From the NCBI GenBank assembly GCA_963711095.1, contig CAVQCX010000005.1, forward strand, positions 14,824 to 78,823: a DNA stretch of 64,000 nucleotides. The letters are read 5' to 3'. This document shows positions 8,214 to 16,136 of the stretch, piece after piece. The position numbers and the translations under genes were made by a program. The notes under the pieces were generated by a model. That model searched no databases, had not been told where the DNA came from, and was given only the letters and a program-made list of their open reading frames with translations. Within the stretch, counting starts at the first letter, position 1; each line of letters starts with the position of its first letter. The DNA is from CAVQCX01 sp963711095. Lineage in GTDB: Bacteria; Pseudomonadota; Gammaproteobacteria; Chromatiales; Chromatiaceae.

Positions 8214-9227
8214 ATGAAGCGCCTGTCGTCACCCATCAGAGCCTTGCTCGTGCTCGTGTCCCTGGGCGTGCTTGCCGGCTGCAACCTGACCGTGAGCGTG
8301 CTCGGTAACGGCACGGTCACCAGCCACCCGGTGCGCATCGACTGCCCGGGGGGCGCCTGCACCGCGAGCTTCGACAACAATGCCACGGTGACGCTCACGG
8401 CTACGCCCCTGGCGGGACAGCTGTTCCTCGGCTGGGCGGGCGACTGCAGCGGGATGGGCACCTGTCACCTGTCCATGGGGGCCAACCACAGCGTGACGGC
8501 GCGCTTCACCCCCTTGGCTCCGCTCAACGACACTGGGATCACGGGTTGCTCCAATGGCAACAGTGACGGGCTTGCGTGCGACAACGCTGACTTGCTGACC
8601 GATCAGTATCCCGGCCAGGACGCCGAGCACGGGCGGGACGCCAATGCCGCCACCAACAGCAGCGCGGACGGCCACGCCGGGTTCTCCTTCACCAAGCTCG
8701 ACCCGAGCGGCCATCCGCTGGCCAACCAATCAGTGCCCTACGCCACCACCCCCTGGTCCTGCGTGCGCGACCAGGTGACGCACCTGACATGGGAGGTCAA
8801 GGCCGATGACGGGGGGCTGCACGACAAGAACTGGACCTACAGCTGGTATAGCCCGGATCTGGGGGGCACCCCGGGCGGCGGCCTGTGTGGGGGCACCCTG
8901 CCGGTCTCCGGCCCGTACACGGGCTGCGATACCTACAGCTTCGCCCAGTACGTCGATCACCACGGCGGTCTGTGCGGCTTCACCGACTGGCGGGTCCCGA
9001 CTTCCCGCGAGCTGCAGTCCCTGGTCGATTACAGCGTTCATCCCGCGGGTCCGACCGTCGATACCGGCTATTTCCCCAACATGGACACCGGTGATCCGTA
9101 CTGGTCTTCGTCTCCTTATGTGAGCCTTTCGGGCTACGCATGGGTCGTCGATTACGTCTTCGGCTATGTGTACGGTACCGAGGAGAACGATGACCACCAT
9201 GTGCGTCTGGTGCGCGGCGGACCCTGA
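8214..9227 (+). CDS. Lipoprotein with InlB-B-like repeat and DUF1566 domain
   Basis: A 337-residue protein with a lipoprotein signal peptide (LAGC, Cys23). Residues about 25-100 resemble one divergent InlB B-repeat module (GNGTVTS, FLGWAGDCSG, HSVTARF). The C-terminal half is a DUF1566/Lcl domain with LTWEVK, DWRVPTSRELQSLVDY, YWSSSPY and a final VRLVRGGP. It is probably a lipid-anchored binding protein at the cell surface or in the periplasm. It lies between two single-domain DUF1566 paralogues. The C-terminal YVxx and Tyr/Asn/Asp-rich positions differ strongly from the paralogues while the frame residues are kept. Confidence 0.8.
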   Translation: MKRLSSPIRALLVLVSLGVLAGCNLTVSVLGNGTVTSHPVRIDCPGGACTASFDNNATVTLTATPLAGQLFLGWAGDCSGMGTCHLSMGANHSVTARFTPLAPLNDTGITGCSNGNSDGLACDNADLLTDQYPGQDAEHGRDANAATNSSADGHAGFSFTKLDPSGHPLANQSVPYATTPWSCVRDQVTHLTWEVKADDGGLHDKNWTYSWYSPDLGGTPGGGLCGGTLPVSGPYTGCDTYSFAQYVDHHGGLCGFTDWRVPTSRELQSLVDYSVHPAGPTVDTGYFPNMDTGDPYWSSSPYVSLSGYAWVVDYVFGYVYGTEENDDHHVRLVRGGP

Positions 9228-9263
9228 CCTTTAGCCTTTGCGATCCTTGAAGAGGACACCGAG

Positions 9264-9809
9264 ATGAAGAGCAGATATGGGCTGATGCTGGTAGGGCTGC
9301 TGGTGGCCGGGGTGGCCCAGAGCCAGACCTGCTCCAGCGATACCTCCCCTGTGGACCGCTTCGAGATGCGCAACGGTGGGGCCACGGTGTTCGACAAGCT
9401 GACGGGGCTGGAGTGGAAACGCTGCCCGGAGGACTACGTGCTCGACACAGGCAGCGACCCGGGGACAGGTGATGACACCTGCACCGATGGTGGGTCCTCG
9501 ACCTTCAACTGGCAGCAGGCCCTGCAGGACGCCAAGAACCTCGACCAGGGGGCGGGCTACGCGGGGGCGACGGACTGGCGGGTGCCCAACGCCAAGGAGC
9601 TGAGATCGATCGTCGAGGAGGCATGCGAGGGTCCCGCGATCGACTTGGCGGTCTTTCCGGGCACCCCTTCGGCGATGTTCTGGTCGGCTTCGCCCTACTC
9701 CGGCAATGCGCTTTTCTCCTGGCACGTCAGCTTCATCTACGGGGAGGTCGACTGGAGCGCCAGCGTGTTCAGCGCCATGAACGTGCGTCTGGTGCGCGGC
9801 GGACAGTGA
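9264..9809 (+). CDS. Secreted DUF1566 (Lcl) lectin-like protein
   Basis: A 181-residue protein with a signal peptide (cleavage likely near VAQS-QTC) and one DUF1566/Lcl domain: VDRFEMRNGGATVFDKLTG, TDWRVPNAKELRSIVEE, MFWSASPYSGN and C-terminal VRLVRGGQ. It is clearly paralogous to the gene at 7431-7962. A GAGG ribosome-binding site lies just upstream. DUF1566 domains occur in surface ligand binders and as variable proteins of diversity-generating retroelements. No reverse transcriptase or template repeat is visible in this window. Confidence 0.8.
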   Translation: MKSRYGLMLVGLLVAGVAQSQTCSSDTSPVDRFEMRNGGATVFDKLTGLEWKRCPEDYVLDTGSDPGTGDDTCTDGGSSTFNWQQALQDAKNLDQGAGYAGATDWRVPNAKELRSIVEEACEGPAIDLAVFPGTPSAMFWSASPYSGNALFSWHVSFIYGEVDWSASVFSAMNVRLVRGGQ

Positions 9810-9892
9810 TGGCGGCGCTTGCGGCACTGCTCGCGCTGAGCCTTGCACTTGCCGCAATCCGCCACGGAAAACAGCTTCGAGCACGAACGTTG

Positions 9893-9953
9893 TTGACAAA
9901 GTCCCGGGGGGCGATTAATTAGCCCGAAAGCGCGAGCAAGAATCGCTTTCGGG
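9893..9953 (+). promoter_or_regulatory. Consensus -35 with weak -10, followed by a perfect hairpin
   Basis: TTGACA (9893-9898) lies 17 bases before TAATTA (9916-9921). It is followed at once by a perfect 10-bp stem, CCCGAAAGCG (9923-9932) and CGCTTTCGGG (9944-9953), with an 11-base loop. There is no T-run, so it is not a clear terminator. It may be the terminator of the DUF1566 gene, an operator, or a structured 5' leader of the transcript that starts here and enters repeat copy B. Confidence 0.45.
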
Positions 9954-9968
9954 TCATAAGAGATTGCC

Positions 9969-10247
9969 GTGAGGATGGTTTCGCGCGGCGAGGGTGGCAG
10001 AGAGCGGGTGGTTGGCGCCGAATCTGGGCTGGTGGCTTGCTCTCCGCCTGCGGCGGCTGAAAGCAAATTCCTATCCTTCAAGCCCAAGCGCAGTGTAATT
10101 GTTATCGTGGTTACCTTGGCAGCATTTTTTGTGGCTGTCGTATGGTCGTTTATTTATGAAGCCATATCGCGCGCCAGACAGCAGCCGGAGCAGGCCGAGC
10201 GCATGGATGAGTTGCGTAAGGTGATGAGGCTAAGGCTAAAGCCGTAG
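9969..10247 (+). CDS. Small membrane protein resembling the C-terminus of Wzz-type chain-length regulators
   Basis: A 92-residue frame from GTG 9969 runs through repeat copy B. It then encodes FKPKRSVIVIVVTLAAFF, one transmembrane helix, and a basic cytoplasmic tail ARQQPEQAERMDELRKVMRL. A Pro-Lys-Arg stretch before the last helix, followed by an EALxRA-like tail, is typical of the C-terminal end of Wzz polysaccharide co-polymerases. The periplasmic domain is missing, so it is probably a relic from a polysaccharide locus. Whether it is translated is unknown. Confidence 0.35.
   Translation: MRMVSRGEGGRERVVGAESGLVACSPPAAAESKFLSFKPKRSVIVIVVTLAAFFVAVVWSFIYEAISRARQQPEQAERMDELRKVMRLRLKP
9970..10076. 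repeat. 107-bp direct repeat, copy B
   Basis: Second copy of the repeat at 7321-7427, in the same orientation, with one mismatch. Here the open frame through the repeat runs on into a Wzz-like transmembrane segment, so copy B may be the parental context. Confidence 0.95.
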
Positions 10248-10738
10248 TGCTCCCCTGATGGTTAGGGCCAGGTAGTGATATCGAGGGAAAATCATGCGGG
10301 TCCCCACGTGGGGTTTATCGTGCGATGACTGGGAGAGCCTTGAGTTTTATGGCGTGTCGCGTTTATTTTTCTGGCAGCACAATTGTGGAAAACAATGTGT
10401 TCGGCATATCCACGGACAAGACTGACCATGAGCGTGTCCGGCAGGCCAACAAGCTTGCCGATGTGGTGAAGTATGGCTGGAACAGTATGGAACCTGTGTG
10501 GGTAGGCGCGGCGTTCGTTTGACCGGCGCTCAGCGTCAACTGGTATCGGGATCGCCCGAGTCCTTTCAAGCTGGCTGACGTCATTGTTTTCGACGAGGCC
10601 ACTGGCGCCTGGACATGGCATGGGTACCTCAAAGTGTACGATGGGATTCCATGCTGTTGTTGCAAAGACTAGAATGCCATGGGTTGAACGTAGGCAGTAG
10701 AGTTTCTGCTCCAGTGTTAAATATTTCACTTCATTTAA
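10248..10738. other. AT-richer intergenic stretch with no recognised gene
   Basis: About 490 bases of lower GC than the surroundings. It holds a perfect 12-bp palindrome CCCCACGTGGGG (10302-10313) and a 65-residue frame at 10325-10522 (MTGRALSFMACRVYF...) that I do not recognise. A short inverted repeat GTTAAA/TTTAAC (10716-10739) lies at the edge of the IS element. It is probably foreign or decayed DNA. Confidence 0.5.
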
Positions 10739-10814
10739 CGTAAAAAGAGCAGTACGAGCCCGTCGCGGGCCGTTTCCAGGCCGCGTGCGGGTACCTGCGG
10801 AGACGAAATCCCGG

Positions 10815-12080
<1,266 letters not shown>

Positions 12081-12183
12081 AAGCGCCTCCTTGCGGTGAT
12101 ATTTCAGCCGGTTAGATCACCCACGGCAAGGTCCAACTGCTCTTTCCAGGATCATGCTCCCGTCACGGCGTTGTCCACAGCCA

Positions 12184-12776
12184 TGGACGTGTTTCAAGAC
12201 CCCGACCCCTACTGGGAAACGTTCCTGCCGTTGCGCTCCATCGTGGTGACGCTACAAGCCAGGGCCAACAGCCGCCTGCCGTTCTTTCACCAAACGGGGC
12301 TCACCGCATTCCTGCGCGAGCTGGCTGGCTCTCCCTCTGACGGGGACCAGCGGATGCGCCTCGATACCCCGGAATGCGGGCGGGTGAGTAATAGGCGCGG
12401 TAACTATTACCGCTCCATGGTCATCGGCTTGGCGAAGGCGGAACCGCTGCTCCACCGCTTGATGGAGGCCAAGCACGGCCTGCCCGAGAGCGCACCGCGC
12501 CAGGGCGAGGAGCTGCGGTTTGGCGTCAATGGGCACCGGGCATCGATTCAGGACGCCTTCGCCGAGGAAACTTTGGACTCAGCCCGTAGCCTGGATGCAG
12601 CGCAGCGGAATCCAGGGTCCCGCCAAGCCGACCGATCCATTTCCCGGATTCCGCTTCGCTTTATCCGGGCTACAGGAGCGTCGGCGCCTGGATGTGGGCA
12701 TGGCTCAGGACAAGGGGCTGGGCCCCATGCCGAGCCTGGGCGAGCGCCAGGCGTTGATGGCGCTGGACTCCGATGA
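12184..12776 (+). pseudogene. Unidentified protein fragment, possibly RAMP/Cas6-like
   Basis: The frame from ATG 12184 encodes about 125 residues with coherent protein-like composition: HQTGLTAFLRELAGSP, RLDTPECGRV, YYRSMVIGLAKAEPLLHRL and LRFGVNGHRASIQDAF. It then runs into a REP palindrome (12584-12675) and stops at 12776. The early HxxGLxAFLR and YRxxVIGLA segments recall Cas6-type RAMP endonucleases, but I am not certain. No other cas gene or CRISPR array is near. It lies directly beside the IS1380 element and is probably a truncated gene. Confidence 0.3.
12584..12675. repeat. REP-like inverted repeat
   Basis: The arm at 12584-12618 (GTAGCCTGGATGCAGCGCAG then CGGAATCCAGGG) pairs imperfectly with the arm at 12641-12674 (CCCGGATTCCGCTTCGCTTT then ATCCGGGCTAC), forming a long hairpin. 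This GTAGCC-GGAT...CGGAATCC-GGG pattern is a widespread dispersed repeat in gammaproteobacteria. Confidence 0.8.
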
Positions 12777-12795
12777 CCTGGGCGCATCGATCTAG

Positions 12796-12953
12796 CCAAG
12801 AAACGACAATCGGCACCGACAAGGCGCCAAGATCGTCAAGTTTTCCACGAGATGGCGGACAAGCCGGCACCAGCCTCTGGAGGAGCAGTGTGCTTTCCCG
12901 GCATCTGTGCATCGTGCTCTGCGCCTCCGCGGTGCCAGCTGTCGCGCTTTGGG
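12796..12953. mobile_element. MITE-3, degenerate relative of MITE-2
   Basis: The left end CCAAGAAACGACAATC continues into AAGGCGCCAAGATCG, matching the left part of MITE-2 at 44095 (identical over AAGGCGCCAAGATCG). The right end, CGCTTTGGG preceded by a CTCCGCGGTGCCAGCTG stretch, parallels MITE-2's right end. Its length is 158 bp against 167 bp. No exact target duplication (TCTAG left, TCAAT right). It abuts the stop codon of the ABC permease gene. Confidence 0.6.
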
Positions 12954-14057
12954 TCAATCCAGCCGTTTCTTGAAGCGCAGCACCGCCAGCACCAGGGCGA
13001 TGGACAGGAACGCGCCGAGCGCGAGCACGTCCGGGACCAGCTGGCCGAGCTCGGCGCCGCGCAGCATGATGCCGCGCACCAGGCGCACGAAGTGCGTCAG
13101 GGGCAGGACCTCGGCAATCAGCTGGGCGGGCCGGGGCATGCCGTCGAAGGGGAACATGAACCCCGACAGCAGGATCGAGGGCAGAAAGAAGAAGAAGGTC
13201 ATCTGCATGGCCTGGAACTGGCTCTGCGCCACCGTGGAGATGAGCAGGCCGAGACACAGGTTGGCGGCGATGAACAGCAGCGCCGCCAGATACAGGTCCA
13301 GCGCGGTGCCGTTGAGCGGGACGCGAAACAGCAGGTGCCCGAGCAGCAGGATCAGGCTGACCTGCACCAGGCCGATGAGGATGTAGGGGAAGACCTTGCC
13401 CAGCATCAGCTCGGAGCGCGTGACCGGGGTATTGATGAGCAGCTCCAGGTTGCCGCGCTCGCGCTCCCGGACGATCGCCACGGCCGTGAACAGCACCATG
13501 GTCATGGTGAGGATCACGCCGATCAGGCCGGGCACCACGAACACCGCCGAGCGCCGCTCGGGGTTGTAGAAGTTGCGAACCTCGAACAGCGGGCCCTGGG
13601 CCCTGATACCCGGGACCGCGTGGCCCGGCAGGACCAGCGCGGTCAGGCCGCGCGCGGCGCCCAGGATGACCGGATCGCTGCCGTCGACCAGCAGCTGGAC
13701 CGCGGGCCGGTCGGGCTGGCTCAGGCGGCGCTCGAAATCCGGCGGGATCAACAGCCCGACGTGGACGACCCCGCGGTCCAGCAGCTCCTGCAGCTCCGCC
13801 CCGGTGCGGGCCCGGGCGACCACCCGGATGACCTGGGAGGCCTGGGCGTCGGCCACCAGCCGGCGCGACAGCTCGGTGTCGGCCTGGTCGGCCACGGCAG
13901 TGGCGAGGTGGCGCACGTCGGTGTCGATGGCGTAGCCGAACAGCAGGATCTGCAGCATCGGGATGCCCACGATCATCCCGAAGGTCAGGCGGTCGCGGCG
14001 CAGCTGCTGCACCTCCTTGCCCATGATGGCGAACAGGCGGGTGAAGCAGGCGGTCAT
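12954..14057 (-). CDS. ABC-2 type exporter permease (YhhJ/YbhR-like)
   Basis: A 367-residue membrane protein starting at ATG 14055-14057, four bases inside the end of the ATPase gene. It has one N-terminal helix (FGMIVGIPMLQILLFGYAI), a periplasmic domain of about 140 residues, then five helices with the ABC-2 signature region GLIGVILTMTMV and LINTPVTRSELMLGK. This is the DrrB/YbhS class. It works with the ATPase (14054-14995) and membrane fusion lipoprotein (15002-15970) as a three-gene export operon. The substrate is unknown; relatives export drugs or other hydrophobic compounds. Confidence 0.88.
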   Translation of the reverse strand: MTACFTRLFAIMGKEVQQLRRDRLTFGMIVGIPMLQILLFGYAIDTDVRHLATAVADQADTELSRRLVADAQASQVIRVVARARTGAELQELLDRGVVHVGLLIPPDFERRLSQPDRPAVQLLVDGSDPVILGAARGLTALVLPGHAVPGIRAQGPLFEVRNFYNPERRSAVFVVPGLIGVILTMTMVLFTAVAIVRERERGNLELLINTPVTRSELMLGKVFPYILIGLVQVSLILLLGHLLFRVPLNGTALDLYLAALLFIAANLCLGLLISTVAQSQFQAMQMTFFFFLPSILLSGFMFPFDGMPRPAQLIAEVLPLTHFVRLVRGIMLRGAELGQLVPDVLALGAFLSIALVLAVLRFKKRLD

Positions 14058-14995
14058 GCCGCTTCCTCGGGACGCCGCCGGGTGTGGGTGACGAACACGT
14101 CCTCGAGGCTGGGATGGGTGGCCTCGGCCGAGCCCGCGATGCCCGCGCCGCGCAACAGAGTCTGGACATAGTCCGCGGGCGCGTCGTCCGCGCGCGCCAC
14201 CAGGACCCGCAGGCGCCGACCGAGCTGGGCCACGCTGAGCACCCGGGGGGCGTCGCGCAGCAGCGGGCGGGCCCGCTTCGCATCCGGGGTGTCCACCTCC
14301 ACCACCGCGGCGGCCAGCGCCGCCATCAGCGCCTGGGGCTCCCCGTCGGCCACCAGCACCCCGTGATCCAGGATCGCCAGGCGGTGGCAGCGCTCGGCCT
14401 CGTCCATGTAGTGGGTGGAGACCAGGATGGTGGTGCCCTGGTCGACCAGGCGGAACAGGTTCTCCCAGAAGTCGCGCCGGCTCTGGGGGTCCACCGCGCT
14501 GGTGGGCTCGTCGAGCAGCAGCAGCTCCGGGTTGTGCAGGGTGGCGGCGGCGAGTGCCAGGCGCTGGCGCTCGCCGCCGCTCAGGGTGCCGGCGGCGCGC
14601 CCGGCGAGCTCTTCCAGCACGTAGGCGTGCAGCGCGCCGGCGATCTGCGCCTTGCGCTCGGCGGGCGGCAGGCAGTAGATGCGTGCCATGAACGACAGGT
14701 TCTCGATGACCGTAAGATCCTCGTAGAGCGAGAAGCGCTGCGTCATGTAGCCGATGCGCCGCTTCAGCGCCTCGGCCTCGCCCGGCACCTGCAGCCCGAG
14801 CACCCGGGCCGAGCCCGAGCTGGGGGTCAGCAGGCCGCACAGCAGGCGGATGGTGGTGGACTTGCCCGAGCCGTTGGGACCGAGGAAGCCGTAGATGGCA
14901 TGCCGCGGCACGCTCAGGTCCAGGTGGTCGACGGCGGTGACCGCGCCGAAGCGCTTGCTCAGGCCGCGGGCCTCGATGGCCAGGGGTTCGTCCAT
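14054..14995 (-). CDS. ABC exporter ATP-binding protein
   Basis: A 313-residue single nucleotide-binding domain. It shows Walker A GPNGSGKST, Q-loop YMTQRFSLYEDLT, signature LSGGERQRLALA, Walker B LLLLDEPTSAVDP and switch His in STHYMDEA. A C-terminal extension with a DVFVTHTRR end is typical of ATPases paired with ABC-2 permeases. It overlaps the permease start by four bases (ATGA) and follows the fusion-protein gene by six bases, so the three are co-transcribed and co-translated. Confidence 0.92.
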   Translation of the reverse strand: MDEPLAIEARGLSKRFGAVTAVDHLDLSVPRHAIYGFLGPNGSGKSTTIRLLCGLLTPSSGSARVLGLQVPGEAEALKRRIGYMTQRFSLYEDLTVIENLSFMARIYCLPPAERKAQIAGALHAYVLEELAGRAAGTLSGGERQRLALAAATLHNPELLLLDEPTSAVDPQSRRDFWENLFRLVDQGTTILVSTHYMDEAERCHRLAILDHGVLVADGEPQALMAALAAAVVEVDTPDAKRARPLLRDAPRVLSVAQLGRRLRVLVARADDAPADYVQTLLRGAGIAGSAEATHPSLEDVFVTHTRRRPEEAA

Positions 14996-15001
14996 GGCCG
15001 C

Positions 15002-15970
15002 TCAGGACCCCGGGGCGGCTTCGCCGAGAAATTCCGCGCGCAGGGGCACGCCCGCCGGCAGCCGCGTCGCCGCCTCGCCCTCCAGGGTGATCTCGGTGGG
15101 ATAGCTCAGGCGCGAGCGGTCGCGCTCGGTGAGCGAGTAGTAGGGGGTGAACGCCGGATCGGTGCTGGTCATGCGCACCCGCCCCTGGAAGGGATCGGCC
15201 ACGCCGTCCACCCAGACCCTGGCTTGGCTGCCCTGGACCACCCGGGCCCGCAGGGGCTCCGGGACATAGACCCGCGCGTAGGGGGCATCGCCGGTGAGCA
15301 GCACCGCCACCACCGCACCGGGCTCCGGGCGGTCGCCCAGCTTGTACGGCAGGTTGTCCAGACGCCCTGCACGCGGGGCACGCACTGTCAGCCGATCCAG
15401 GGTGATCTCGAGATTGCGCAGCCCGGCCTCGGCCTGGGCCAGAGCCGCCTCGCCCTGGTGCAGCTCCTCGGTGGTGCTGCCGGCGAGCATCTCCTGGAGC
15501 AGCGCCTGTGCGGCGTCGCGCGCCGCCGCGGTCTTGTCGCGCTGGGCGCGGGCATCGTCCAGGCTCTCGGGGGCGGCGAGCTGCTTGGCCACCAGGCTGC
15601 GTACCCGGGCCAGTGCCTTGGCCGCGCTGTCCGCCAGTCCCTCGGCGCCTTGCAGCTCGGCCCGCTGGGCCTCGATGCGCTCAGCGCGGGGGCCGCGCCG
15701 GAGCTCGGCCAGACGCGCTGCCGCCTGGTCCCGGGTGGCCCGGGCCTGGTCGCGCTGGGCCTCCAGCCGTTGCGGGTCCAGGCGCAGGATCGGCTGTCCG
15801 GCCTTCAACCGGTCACCTTCCCGGACCAGGACCTCGATGATCGGCTCGGCCGCCTCGGCCTTGAGCTCGACGCGGTCCCATTCCAGCAGGCCCACCACCT
15901 GCAGGGCGTTGTCGCTGCTGCAGGCGGCCAGGGCCAGCGCCGCGAGGGCGCCCAACAGACGTCTGTGCAC
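15002..15970 (-). CDS. HlyD-type membrane fusion lipoprotein
   Basis: A 322-residue periplasmic adaptor with a lipoprotein-type N-terminus (LALAACSS, Cys17). It has a split biotinyl-lipoyl domain (VLVREGDRLKAGQPILRLD; later APRAGRLDNLPYKLGD) and a long alpha-helical hairpin rich in Ala, Arg and Glu between them, then a beta-barrel region. This matches YbhG/YhiI-type adaptors that link an inner-membrane ABC exporter to an outer-membrane channel. It is the first gene of the operon. No TolC-like gene is in the window. Confidence 0.88.
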   Translation of the reverse strand: MHRRLLGALAALALAACSSDNALQVVGLLEWDRVELKAEAAEPIIEVLVREGDRLKAGQPILRLDPQRLEAQRDQARATRDQAAARLAELRRGPRAERIEAQRAELQGAEGLADSAAKALARVRSLVAKQLAAPESLDDARAQRDKTAAARDAAQALLQEMLAGSTTEELHQGEAALAQAEAGLRNLEITLDRLTVRAPRAGRLDNLPYKLGDRPEPGAVVAVLLTGDAPYARVYVPEPLRARVVQGSQARVWVDGVADPFQGRVRMTSTDPAFTPYYSLTERDRSRLSYPTEITLEGEAATRLPAGVPLRAEFLGEAAPGS

Positions 15971-16136
15971 CGCTGAACCCCTGGGTGTGAGCCGGCAACC
16001 CGGCGGGGCCGCTCGGGTCGATCCTGTTGGGGATTGTGGCAGGCCGGCCAGGTCCTGGCCAGGACGCCGGGCGGTTGCCCGCGGCCAGGCCGGGGGTTAG
16101 ATTGGGTGCCCGAATCCAGCGCCGAAGCCTGACGGG

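Noticed and set aside
10302..10313. CCCCACGTGGGG as a terminator
   Set aside because: The palindrome has no loop and is not followed by a T-run. It could be a protein-binding site, but nothing supports a specific one.
10292..10729. A 145-codon minus-strand frame in the AT-richer gap
   Set aside because: No recognisable domain, no ribosome-binding site, and composition unlike neighbouring proteins.
12954..14840. A 628-codon minus-strand frame extending the permease upstream
   Set aside because: The extra N-terminus is the ATPase gene read in the wrong frame. The permease starts at ATG 14057.
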